Assembly (NCBI GenBank): GCA_963575745.1
Contig: CAUYUJ010000839.1
Span: forward strand, 17,501-41,135
Reading direction: 5' to 3'
Origin: Prorocentrum cordatum
Lineage: Eukaryota > Sar > Dinophyceae > Prorocentrales > Prorocentraceae
Length of the DNA: 23,635 bases
Shown: piece after piece, positions 1 to 8,858 of the stretch
How positions within the stretch are numbered: the stretch's first letter is position 1
Layout: every line of letters starts with the position of its first letter
Notes under the pieces: generated by a model
The model's input: the letters and a program-made list of their open reading frames with translations, nothing else
Told to the model about the DNA's origin: nothing
Databases searched by the model: none
Made by a program: the position numbers and the translations under genes

Positions 1-320
1 ACGTCGCGATGTTTCAAACGCGGCGGTTTCCCGCAACCCTTCTTCGGGCCCGGGGACTATGAAGATAATACCCCGGACGGAAAAGCTGGTCCCCGGTGAG
101 AGGGTGAGAGCCCCCTGGTCTCAGGACACGAAAATGCACGACTCGGAGGACGCCCTGCACGCTGTATCCCCTCGTAACTAGGGACGCTGGGCAGAGGGAT
201 ATCTGTGACAAGAGCTGTTGCCCCGAAGGGGAGAATAGGTAGATAGAGAGAGGGAGAAGGAAGAGTGATAAATGGAGGGCGGCGGGGGAGAGGAACACAC
301 AAAATACTCAGAATGTATAT
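1..320. other. Unique sequence without a supported gene
   Basis: This is non-repetitive, moderately GC-rich sequence. Overlapping minus-strand frames are open, but they translate to Ser/Pro/Leu-rich peptides with no recognisable domain. A short purine-rich patch lies near 240-290. No gene is supported. Confidence 0.6.
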
Positions 321-360
321 TAGAACCACCCGCGCGCGCTTCGCGCGCGCTTGGGTTCTA
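321..360. repeat. Nested inverted repeat (hairpin)
   Basis: Outer arms TAGAACC (321-327) and GGTTCTA (354-360) pair perfectly. An inner 8-bp GC stem (332-339 with 343-350) closes on a TTC loop, giving a C-UUC-G turn in RNA. A four-base internal mismatch separates the two stems. It could be a transcript terminator-like hairpin, a foldback remnant or a recombination relic. Nothing nearby decides between these. Confidence 0.7.
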
Positions 361-867
361 GCGCAGTCCAACTCGCCTTACCGGACTGGATGAGGATGGA
401 CATCATGCCGCGGAGCGTGCTCCTTGGACGTTGAATACTCGGGCCCAAAGAGATCATGCTGCTCTGAACAGATACACCCTGCGAAATGCTTAAGAAATCA
501 TGGGTTAAGAAATTCGTAGTCTCAGAAATTGAATGTAACCCAGAACTTCTATCAAAATCTTGGGATTTACATTGAAAAAGTAAGAATAATCGAGACTCTG
601 GACGAAAACTTAGGTTTTCTTAAGCATCGCCTAAGGTGTACACCGAGCAGCTGCCCGAAGGTAACCTTGGGGAGGCTTCGGGAGGCTGGTGGCCTGGGGA
701 CCGTCTCTCGCGGGCCTGAAGCACTTCCGGGCGTCTGGAAGGTCCCTTGGACTCTCTCGAAGGTGCTTGGGAGGTCCACTGGAAACCCTGGGGGCCAATG
801 ACATGGGGCAACTCAAACCATCTATAGGATGCCAAGGTCAGTCGAAGCCGTATCTGGCGCGGCCTTG
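361..867. other. Unique sequence without a supported gene
   Basis: The sequence is AT-balanced around 480-640 and GC-richer afterwards. Short overlapping frames on both strands are shadows of one another. No repeat, RNA gene or protein family was recognised. Confidence 0.55.
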
Positions 868-1253
868 GGAATCACTCAGGTCGTACGGTGCCTTGCTGGG
901 AAGCGCCGAGATGTTGCACGACATACGGTACCAGAATGATGGCGCGGCTCACTCTTCTAACGGAGGCGACGTCCAGCACGACTTCGCGCCATAGGTATGC
1001 GTGCAGGGCGATTCCCCCCATCTGTTTTCTGGAAAGCGCCCAGGGAGGCTCCAGGAAGGCGCGATCCCTTAGGTCGTACTGTGCCTTGCTGGGAAGCGTT
1101 GAGATGTTGCACGACATACGGTACCAGAATGATGGCGCGGCTCATTCTTCTAATGAAGGCGACGTCCAGCACGACTCGGCGCCTTAGGTGTGCGTGCAGG
1201 GCGCTTCCCTCCCGCTGTTTCTCGAGAGCGCCCTGGGAGGCTCCAGGAAGGCG
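868..1253. repeat. Tandem duplication, period about 193 bp, two copies
   Basis: The motif AGGTCGTAC starts at 878 and again at 1071. GGAGGCTCCAGG starts at 1044 and again at 1236. The two units share long identical stretches such as GAGATGTTGCACGACATACG, with scattered substitutions and one or two indels. The period of 192-193 is not a clean multiple of three, so a shared reading frame is unlikely. Open frames across it (for example minus strand 957-2105) are most simply by-products of GC-rich sequence. Confidence 0.9.
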
Positions 1254-2261
1254 CGCAAGGCTGCCGCGCGGAGGACCCGGGGCAGCCTGTGGCGGGGACG
1301 CCCGAGGAGCTCCGAACAGCCTGGGAGAACAGTGCTGAGTCTCTCGGGAGGCCACTGGGGCACATTCTCGGAGGGCTCTTCGAGGTTTCCGAGGATGGGG
1401 TCTCTTCGGTTTTCGGTGGGGCTCTGCTGGTGGTCTCTTGGGACTTGTTGGGCGCGCCTCGGGGGCCTCCCCAGGGCCATTGGCGTCTGGGCTCGGGATG
1501 TCGCATGGGGTCGGCCTTAGAAAGAAAGGATTTGAGGGATTCCCCTTTCTTGTGAAGCTGGGCCTCCTACCACTCAGTGGGGCAGGATGCTGGGTGAGGG
1601 CGGTGGAGGGAGGAAGAAGTAAAGGAGAGTTGGGGATGAGCGGGGGGAGGCGGAAACGCATGAGGGAGGCGGAGAGAAGATGGCGTGAAGGAGAGACGAG
1701 GAAGAGGAGGGAGGGATAATGACGCAGCAGGGAGGAGGGAAGAGGAGAGGAAGGAGAAGGATGTGGAACGGGAGACGGAGGAGAACCAAGAGCTGGAGAG
1801 AGAGCAAGGAGAACCATATCAAATCGGATCGATTGAATCGACATGGAATCTCTTTCGTGGCAAGGGCAGCGCAGGGCCTCCTGCCGAGTAGCTGCACTGC
1901 CGCTGGCCACCAGGGCAAACGCCACGGCCTTAGAAGCAAAAAAGGCTGGAGGCTCGAGGGGGGAAGCGTTTGCCTCTGCTTGTTCCGCGCTCCAATCCCA
2001 GCCCGTCCATCCTTCCGTCCTCCTTCCACCCTTCCACCCCTCCTCCTCCACCCCTCTTCCTTCGGGAGCGGCAAAGAGGGGGGCGTCCAAGAGGGGGGGG
2101 TGCAAATCATGACCGGCGGCATGTGCGCGGCCCAGCGGGGGAGCCCGGGACGTAATGAAACAAGAAGAGGCGCCATGAAATCTGGGGAAAAATCATGGCC
2201 CGCGCCATGAAATCCACCCCCCCCTAGTCATCACCCCCCTCTTTTCCGCTCCCGATTCCTC
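1254..2261. other. Unique and purine-rich sequence without a supported gene
   Basis: This stretch holds GC-rich unique sequence (1254-1600), an irregular GGA/GAG purine-rich tract (about 1600-1800) and mixed sequence with pyrimidine-rich patches (2010-2060, 2215-2250). A short direct repeat, CGCCATGAAATC, starts at 2171 and 2203. A long minus-strand frame (957-2105) is Pro/Ser-rich, without a domain, and it crosses the 193-bp duplication. It is not accepted as a gene. Confidence 0.5.
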
Positions 2262-2612
2262 ATACATAACTCATCCCTGTCGCACCCCGGAACGTGTCGG
2301 GATGGCGGGCCGGGCGCTTCGCGTTAGAGCTCTTACCACGTATGACCCTGATGCTTAACATTTGCAACAGCTTCACGGACGGAGTGCGGGCCATTCTCAA
2401 AAGGTGGCTCTCGCGTATAGCCGCCCGCACATTCGTCTTAAACGTCTGCAAGAGCGTGAACGGTGGAGGGCGGGTCGTCTCCAGGATGTGACTCTCGCTT
2501 TGGCACTGCGCACGTTCGTCCTCAAACATCGCCACGGAGCTTCACGGATGGAGGTCGGGCCGTTTTCCAAATGTGGCTCGCGCGCAACCGCCCGCGCATT
2601 CTGTACCAGAAT
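2262..2612 (+). mobile_element. E element copy 1, left flank plus three core repeats (truncated)
   Basis: The left flank matches the left flank of the copy at 10106. Shared pieces include ATAACTC, CTGTC-CACCCCG, GGCGGGCCGGGCG, TTTGCAACAG and TCACGGA, in the same order and orientation. Three units of the roughly 83-bp core follow, with GTGGCTCTCGC-type anchors at 2404, 2488 and 2573. The right flank seen in the other two copies is missing. The element instead runs into a different satellite near 2605. It is read as a truncated member of a dispersed repeat family with no coding capacity. Confidence 0.75.
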
Positions 2613-3147
2613 GAAGCAGTCCGTGCTGTACCGGAATGAGACAGTCGGAGCGGGACGGGTGCGCTGGTTTGGAAGCGAGGGGGGGCTGGGCTGGCTGCGG
2701 GGGGCGAGCAGGAGGAACTGGGCTGTCCGCGGGGCGGGGGAACGGGGGGCGCGGTGTCGGTGCCCGTGCCCTACCGCACTTGCACAAAACGGTCGGGGCG
2801 GAGGGGGCGCAGTGGCCGGGGGGCTAAGAGGAGATGGGCTGGCTGCGGGCGGCGAGGAGGAGAACATGGGCTGCCTGCGGGGGGACGAAAAAGGAAGGGG
2901 GGCGTTGTCGGCGCCATGCCGTGCCGGAATGAACTGGTCGGGGCGGAGGTGGCGCGCTGGCTGGGTGGGCGAGGAAAGGCTGGGCTTCCTGCGGGGAGCG
3001 AGGAGGAGCAGGAGCGGCTGCGGGGGGCGGGGGAACAGGTGGCGCGGTGCCGGTCCCGCGCCATGCCGTGTCGGAATGAAGCAATCGGGGCGGGGGGAGC
3101 ACGCTGGCTGGGGGGCGCGGAGAAGCCGGGCTGGCTGCGGGGAGCGA
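2605..3147. repeat. GC-rich satellite, period about 146 bp, first array
   Basis: Anchors of the form GGAATGA..GGTCGGGGCGG have their GTCGG core near 2643, 2791, 2936 and 3083, giving steps of 148, 145 and 147 bp. Each unit then carries CGCGCTGGCTGG, GGCTGGCTGCGGGG and GCGGTGCCGGCGCC-like stretches. The array holds about 3.5 diverged units. It lies between E copies 1 and 2. Frames stay open on both strands only because it is GC-rich. Confidence 0.8.
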
Positions 3148-3189
3148 TGAGGAGGAGGAGGAGGAGGAGGAGGAGGAGAAAGAGGACGA
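3148..3189 (+). repeat. (GGA)n tract, tail of E copy 2
   Basis: A run of about eleven GGA units ends in an impure stretch at GAGAAAGAGGACGAG. Read on the minus strand it is a (TCC)n tail directly after the right flank of E copy 2. This is the same position as the long (CTC)n tract following E copy 3. Confidence 0.85.
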
Positions 3190-3962
3190 GGACCACTGTA
3201 AACTCAAGACTCAGCAACGATGTTGGAATACACCCTCCCTCCAAGCTCCCTCTCCACAGGCCCCTACAAGGATTCATTTCCACTGAAAGAAGTGCCCCGC
3301 TGGGAGACAACCGTGTGCAAAAATCATGAACCGTGCCAAAACATCTTTTTCCAGGAATTCAACGCCACGAGTGAACCTGACTATGGCGTCTTGACGATCC
3401 TGAATCGCGCCGGAACACGACTCCTTAGACCCCAACACCACGAATCAAAGTAACTGCTGCGCCCTCGCAACCCTGAACCGTTCCAAAACACACTTCTTAT
3501 ACGCTCATCATGAAAACCTATCTGGAAAACTTGCAATGTTTTGAAACGAATGTGCGCGGCCATAAGGCGAGAGCGACATTTTGAAGGGAGCCAGTCCTCA
3601 ATCTGTGAAACCCTTGCCATTTTTAAACAAATGTGCGCGTCGCTATGGCGAGAGACACATTCTAGAAACGAACCGCCCTCAATCCGAGAAACTCTTCCAC
3701 CTGTTTCAAGCTAGTGTGCGCGGCGCTAAGACGAGAGCCACACTTTGAAAACCACCTGCCCTCTATCAGCGAAGCTCTTGCAAACTGTTCAAACAAATGC
3801 GCGGCGGCGCTAAGGCGAGAGCCGCATTTGAGAACGACCCGCCCTCCAACTGCTAAATAATTGCCATCTTCTCAACTTCAGGCGCATAAATGAGGAATTC
3901 TCATGCGAAACTCCCAGTCCACCCTTCCGACTGGCCTCGGGGTGCCACAAGGAAAAATGGGA
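3190..3962 (-). mobile_element. E element copy 2, complete, inverted
   Basis: The reverse complement aligns along its full length with 10106-11040. The right flank (3190-3520) shares GATGTTGGA, CCCTCCCTCCAAGCTCCCTC, CCCCTACAAGG, TTCAACGCCACG and GACGATCCTGAATCG. The core has four repeats, with anchors near 3567, 3648, 3731 and 3815 (steps 81, 83 and 84). The left flank (3850-3962) shares CTTCAGG, GCGAAAC and CTGGCCTCGGGGTG. No protein is encoded. The copy is about 165 bp shorter than copy 3, close to two core units (166 bp). Confidence 0.85.
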
Positions 3963-4195
3963 CGCACAAAAACATACTAGTACTATATGTCCGCCTTGGA
4001 GGCACGCGTCCGACCCGAACATATAGCAGACCCATCTTGTAGTATATCGTTCCCGAGCGGGGTGGCCAGAAAGCGCCCTCCACGACGCGTATACTATAAG
4101 ATTTCTCGGTGCGCGCGCCGCCCCTGGGGGGGGACGACGCACATATACGTAGTATAAGTATGTTGGGGTGACGAATTGCTCAAAAGGAAAAGCAG
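3963..4195. other. Unique spacer with scattered TACTATA-like motifs
   Basis: This spacer lies between E copy 2 and the second 146-bp array. Motifs of the TAGTATA/TATACTA type recur in both orientations, at about 3976, 4038, 4090 and 4149. No gene was recognised. Confidence 0.45.
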
Positions 4196-4660
4196 TGGAG
4201 GAGGAGGGGGGGGGCGCGGCGCCGGCGCCGCGCCGCGCCGTGCAGGAATAAAGTGGTCGGGGCGGAGGGGGCGCGCTGGCTGGGGAGCTGGGCGGAAATG
4301 GGCCAGCTGCGGGGAGCGAAGAGGAGGATGAGGAGCTGGGCTGGCTGCGAGGCAGGGGCAAGGGGGGCGCAGTGCCAGTGCCGTGCAAAACACGCCCGGA
4401 TTAAGTAGTCGGGGCGGAGGGGGGCGCGGAGTAGCAGCCGGGTTGGCTGCCGGGTAGGGGAAGGGGTGGCGCGGTGCCGGCGCCGTGCTGCGCAACGTCG
4501 GAATGAAGTGGTCGGGGCAGGCGGGGGGGCAGTGGCGAGGGGACGAGGAGGAGATGGGTTGGCTGCGGGGGGCGAGGAGGAGGAGCTGGGCTAGCAACGG
4601 GGGGGGGGGGGGAAGGGCAGGCGCGGCGTCGTAGCTGTGCCGTGCAGCGCCAGAATAAAC
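4196..4660. repeat. GC-rich satellite, second array, merging into (GAT)n
   Basis: This is the same unit as at 2605-3147. GTCGG anchors lie near 4255, 4407 and 4510, and a fourth degenerate anchor (CAGAATAAACTGATGATG) begins at 4651. In the fourth unit the position normally read as AACTGGTCGGGG becomes AACTGATGATG. The large GAT microsatellite therefore starts inside a satellite unit. One unit is short (103 bp) and a run of fourteen G lies at about 4600-4613. Confidence 0.75.
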
Positions 4661-4695
4661 TGATGATGATGATAATGATGATGATAATGATGGTG

Positions 4696-4767
<72 letters not shown>

Positions 4768-5119
4768 GTGAAGATGAAGATGAAGATGAAGATGAAGATG
4801 AAGATGAAGATGAAGATGAAGATGAAGATGATGAAGATGAAGATGAAGATGACGATGAAGATTAAGATGAAGATGAAGATGAAGATGAAGATGAAGATGA
4901 AGATGAAGATGAAGATGAAGATGGAGGTGACGATGAAGATGAAGATGATGATGATGATGACGATGATGATGATGATGATGGTTATGATGATGATGATGAT
5001 GATGATGATGATGGTGATGGTGATGGTGATTATGATGATGGTGATGATGATTATGATTATGATGATGATGATGATGATGATGCTGCTGCTGATGATGATG
5101 ATTGTGGTGATGATGATGG

Positions 5120-5166
<47 letters not shown>

Positions 5167-5623
5167 GGAATGGCGATGGAGATGGCGGTGGTGGTGACGA
5201 TAATGGTGGTGATGATGACGACGATTACGGATGACTCTGATGGTGGCGATGCTGAGGATGACGATTGTGATGATGATGATGATGTTGATGGTGAGGGTGG
5301 TGGTGAGGGTAATGCTGACGATGACGATGATGGTGACAATGATGATGGTGGTGATGATGGTAACGACGATGATAATTATGATGATGAGGGTGATGACGCT
5401 GGTGATGATGATGATGGGAATGAAGATGGTGATGGTGATGGCGGTGGTGGTGGTGTTGATGATGGTGGTGATGATGGTGACGACGAGTATGGATGATTCT
5501 GATGGTGGCGATGCTGAGGATGACGATACTGATGATGATGTTGATGGTGAGGGTGGTGGTGAGGGTGACGATGACGATGACGATGATGGTGACAATGCTG
5601 GTGATGGTGGTGATGATGATAAC

Positions 5624-5660
<37 letters not shown>

Positions 5661-5688
5661 TTGAAGATGATGATAGTAGTGATGACGC

Positions 5689-5735
<47 letters not shown>

Positions 5736-5736
5736 C

Positions 5737-5797
<61 letters not shown>
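4659..5797. repeat. (GAT)n microsatellite, about 1.1 kb, with GAA and GGT variants
   Basis: Long pure GATGAT runs alternate with a GATGAA subregion (4768-4950) and with GGT/GAC/GCT-interrupted parts. The plus strand reads as poly-Met or Asp-rich and the minus strand as poly-Ile, His or Ser. All are trivial translations of the repeat. The part from 5166 to 5670 contains an internal duplication described separately. Confidence 0.95.
5166..5670. repeat. About 255-bp direct duplication inside the GAT tract
   Basis: The landmark GGGAATG occurs at 5166 and 5416. The landmark ATGA(C/T)TCTGATGGTGGCG occurs at 5231 and 5493. The blocks between these share the same order of rare interruptions, such as GCTGAGGATGACGAT and GTTGATGGTGAGGG. 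Visible length differences look like multiples of three. This is segmental duplication of a degenerate repeat, not slippage of single GAT units. Confidence 0.75.
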
Positions 5798-5936
5798 CCC
5801 AGGCGGGCGCACGCAGCCGCTTGGGCGTCGGCCGTGACCGCGCGCTCCAGCCGCGCGGCGGAGTCCGCCCCGCCGTGGTCGAGCAGGTCCTCCCGGGGCG
5901 GGGCGCGGCCAGGTAGGCCCCGCGGAATAGGTGCGC
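5798..5936 (-). other. GC-rich island, possible exon remnant
   Basis: A non-repetitive island lies between the GAT and CTC tracts. On the minus strand one frame has balanced composition with an alternating charged and Ala-rich pattern (EDLLDHGGADSAARLERAV). The same frame runs open through both flanking repeats, so openness alone is no evidence. No family was recognised, and it may equally be ordinary GC-rich spacer. Confidence 0.2.
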
Positions 5937-6128
5937 CTCCTGCTCCTCCTGCTCGTCTCCTCCTCATCCGCCTCCTCCTTCTGCTCCTCCTCCTCTCCTC
6001 CTCCCTCCTCCTCCTCCTCCTCCTCCTCCTCCTCCTCCTCCTCCTCCTCCTCCTCCTCTCCTCCTCCTCCTCCTCCTCCTCCTCCTCCTCCTCCCGCCCT
6101 CCTCCTCCTCCTGCTCCTCTTCCTGCTG
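5937..6128. repeat. (CTC)n microsatellite
   Basis: This is a nearly pure TCC/CTC pyrimidine tract on the plus strand, with a few interruptions (GCT, TCCC). It is read as poly-Leu, Ser or Pro on this strand and as poly-Glu, Arg or Gly on the other. Confidence 0.95.
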
Positions 6129-7500
6129 CTCTTCCTGCAAGTTCAATAGAACAGCGGTAATGAAGATGGAACTGCGTTTTACGATGAGCGGACAAACGCT
6201 GAAGTACACAACTGTGTCACACCGCCAGTTGGCGGTCACAAACTTCAGCCAAAAACCAAGATTTGCATAGTAACATGGAGTCCGACATCGAAAAACCCCC
6301 GTTCGACGTGGTCTCCCAGGTCGGGCAAACTACGGGAAACTTCCTATAATTCGGCTCGGCGGCAAACTGTAGCAGCAAATGGCTACTTTCGAAATCAATT
6401 CATGTACAGCAGGCGCTGAGCAGGTGGTAAATTCAACATGCACGACGTGACCGACAGAGCGGCACACAAGGTGGCTAGAAATATGGCGGAATCTCCGCTC
6501 TATCATTATTAGTCATATCAATATTGTTTGCGACACGGGCGCCGTCATAAACACCTACTTGAAACATTCCTGGTACAACACGCGTCAGACCTTAGCAAGA
6601 GAAAGGGTAGAGAAATGTTCGACGCATAGTTGTCACTCAGTCCTCATTGCCCTGACGGACGACGACCTGGGCCCATCACCCTTCCCTTGACCCTTGGCCG
6701 CGTAGACCCGCGCGCACTCGTCCCTGGTCATCATGCGCAGCCTCGCGATTGTCCTCGCGAATCGGTCGTCATTCCGAGCGTTATAGATTGTTCGTCGCTG
6801 TCACGCCACGCTCCAATAACTCGGTCGCGATCCGTTCTGGGTGTCTTGCTGGCGGACGGCTCGTCAAACCCGTTTAACCTGCCCGGTGCCTTCCAATAGG
6901 TGAAGCTGGATTGTTCGAGGATCGGCGCAGCCCGCCTCTGATCATGATTGATCGTCGTCTCTCCGCACGGCCATCACGAGTAGGGGTTGACCGCCCATGA
7001 CGGGTTAGTGGCCCACATGTGATAGCCATCCGAAGGTATTTTGCCCTGCCAGGTGATTTGCTCCCCCAGGCGGATACCACGGCTGAGAGGATGTCGGTGA
7101 ACCCAAGCCTGGCTCATGTCGCCGGTTTCCTAGACGCACACCAGGCCCGAGGGCCGTGGCAACCTTCTCGGTCATCGGGGAAGCACGCCTGGATATCCAG
7201 CTCCTCCCCGCGGTGGTCTGCGAGCGCGCTGCGCCGCCCTGGTGTGCCATCAAGGCAAGTCTGGGGGCCACGCGAAGTAAACGTGGCCGTGGAGTCGCAT
7301 GAATCCTTGGAATAGGCTCAACTTTTGCTGGTGGCGACGTTGCCTAATGGGTGTTCAAATTCACGCATCTCTTCGTCAGACCAGCCCCTGACGCGCTCAC
7401 CCCACCACCTCCTGATTGCCCCGGCCAGGTGAAGAACCCGCGCGGCGGCCTTCGCCACTTAGGATCGCGGCTAGGGCGGCCAGGCGGCAGGCAAAAGCGA
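6129..7500. other. 1.4-kb unique region without a recognised gene
   Basis: This is the longest stretch free of obvious repeats, with more even base composition. Frames are short. A minus-strand frame open between stops at 6974-6976 and 6731-6733 (80 codons, no initial ATG) has balanced composition, including ILEQSSFTYWKAPGRLNG. Other minus frames (7005-7271) are Gly/Pro/Arg-rich. None shows a domain or clear splice signals, so only a possible relic is noted. Confidence 0.5.
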
Positions 7501-7519
7501 GGCGCCTTAATGAGGCGCC
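7501..7519. repeat. Small perfect hairpin
   Basis: GGCGCCT and AGGCGCC form a 7-bp stem around a TAATG loop, immediately before the TCAGCC minisatellite. It is also a short direct repeat of GAGGCGCC. Confidence 0.6.
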
Positions 7520-7523
7520 GCTC

Positions 7524-8234
7524 CCTCAGCCTGCATCAGCCTCAGCCTCAGCCTCAGCCTGCCTCAGCCTCAGCCTCAGCCTGCCTCAGCCTCAGCCTCA
7601 GCCTGCTTCAGCCTCAGCCTCAGTCTGCCTTCAGCCTCGGCCTCAGCCTCAGCCTGCCTCAGCCTCAGCCTGCATCAGCCTCAGCCTCAGCCTCAGCGCC
7701 TCAGCCTCAGCCTGCCTCAGCCTCAGCCTCAGCCTGCCTCAGCCTCAGCCTCAGTCTGCCTTCAGCCTCAGCCTCAGCCTGCCTCAGCCTCGCCTCAGCC
7801 TCAGCCTGCCTCAGCCTCAGCCTCAGCCTCTCAGCCTCAGCCTCAGCATCAGCCTGCCTCAGCCTCAGCCTCAGCCTGCCTCAGCCTCAGCCTCAGCCTC
7901 AGCCTCAGTCTGCCTTCAGCCTCGCCTCAGCCTCAGCCTGCCTCAGCCTCAGCCTGCATCTCAGCCTCAGCCTGCCTCAGCATCAGCCTGCAGCCTAGCC
8001 TCAGCCTCAGCCAGCCTCAGCCTCAGCCTCAGCCTGCCTCAGCATCATCTGCCTCAGCCTCAGCCTCAGCCTCAGCCTCAGCCTCAGCCTCAGCCTCAGC
8101 CTCAGCCTGCAGCCTCAGCCTCAGCCTGCCTCAGCCTCAGCCTCAGCCTGCTTCAGCCTCAGCCTCAGTCTGCCTTCAGCCTCGGCCTCAGCCTCAGCCT
8201 GCCTCAGCCTCAGCCTCAGCCTCAGCCTGCCTCA
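7524..8234. repeat. TCAGCC minisatellite with higher-order structure
   Basis: The tract consists of (CAGCCT)n hexamers broken by CAGCCTGC and variant units (CAGTCTGC, TTCAGCCTCGG, GCATCAGC). A block of roughly 100 bp around GCTTCAGCC at 7605, with the variant order CAGTCTGCCTTCAGCCTCGG, recurs around 8150, a spacing of 545 bp. Two plus-strand frames stay open as Pro/Gln/Ser/Ala or Leu/Ser repeats, which follows from the hexamer. It abuts the 73-bp array without a spacer. Confidence 0.93.
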
Positions 8235-8597
8235 GCATTCAAAATGTGGCCCGGGAATGGAGTTCTGGGAACTCGAAGAACACGAAGTGGCCTACAGTTG
8301 GCTCCGGGCATTCAAAAGCATGCCCAGGAATGAAATTCTGGGAACTCGAAGACCACGAAGTGACCTACAGTTGGCTCCGGGCATTCAAAAGCATGCCCAG
8401 GAATGGAGTTCTGGGATCTCGAAGACCACGAAGTGACCTACAGTTGGCTCCGGGCATTCAAAATCATGCCCAGGAATGGAGTTATGGGAACTCGAAGAAC
8501 ACGAAGTGACCTACAGTTGGCTCCGGGCATTCAAAATCATGCCCAAGAATGGAGTTCTGGGAACTGGAAGACCACGAAGTGCGTGACTGTTGGCTAA
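8235..8597. repeat. 73-bp tandem array, five copies
   Basis: GCATTCAAA starts at 8235, 8308, 8381, 8454 and 8527, exactly 73 bp apart each time. Units contain GGAATGGAGTTCTGGGA, ACACGAAGTGACCTACAG and GGCTCCGGGCATTC, and differ at a handful of sites. The last unit is imperfect at its end. The period equals 1 modulo 3, so a frame crossing the array reads each unit in a different frame, which is not protein-like. Low divergence implies recent amplification or homogenisation. Confidence 0.95.
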
Positions 8598-8787
8598 AAA
8601 AAAAGTCCCCGGATTCCCCCGGATCCCGTCCGGATCCCGCCCAGACCCCCCTGGGGAGTCATGATGCTTTCTTTTGACACTACTAGAAACCTATCAGTCT
8701 TCGCTGTTAGGTAAATACTGCGCCTGGTTCTGCGGCAACTCATGGGAGCATCCAATACAATATCGTCGGCTCTTGCGAATCCAAGCT
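8598..8787. other. Unique spacer with short CCGGATCCC repeats
   Basis: A run of nine A is followed by three CCGGAT(T/C)CC-type units (about 8616-8640) and then ordinary mixed sequence. No gene is supported. Confidence 0.5.
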
Positions 8788-8858
8788 AATCGACGGGAGT
8801 CGACGCGAATCGGCGCGAATCGACGCTACATCGATGCTAGTCGACGCTAGTCGACTCC
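8788..8858. repeat. 10-bp palindromic repeat array
   Basis: Seven consecutive units follow a pattern like A(A/G)TCGACGC(G/T): AATCGACGGG, AGTCGACGCG, AATCGGCGCG, AATCGACGCT, an 11-bp unit, AGTCGACGCT and AGTCGACTCC. Most units centre on the palindrome GTCGAC or its near form ATCGA(C/T). The period matches about one helical turn, so the sites lie on one DNA face. Confidence 0.8.

Noticed and set aside
957-2105. 382-codon minus-strand open frame
   Set aside because: It crosses the 193-bp tandem duplication, reads Pro/Ser/Arg-rich low-complexity sequence and shows no conserved motif.
4591-6195. 534-codon minus-strand frame with Arg, Ser, Ile and His runs
   Set aside because: Nearly all of it is translated CTC and GAT repeat. 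Only about 45 codons (5798-5936) are non-repetitive.
6731-6973. 80-codon minus-strand frame with balanced composition
   Set aside because: There is no ATG at the start, no family and no splice evidence. It is kept only as a note in the unique region.
7351-8333. 215- and 305-codon frames over the TCAGCC tract
   Set aside because: Both frames are simply the hexamer read as Pro-Gln or Ser-Ala-Leu repeats.
8235-8597. CRISPR-like array
   Set aside because: The units are contiguous and near-identical over 73 bp, with no unique spacers. It is an ordinary tandem repeat in a eukaryotic setting.
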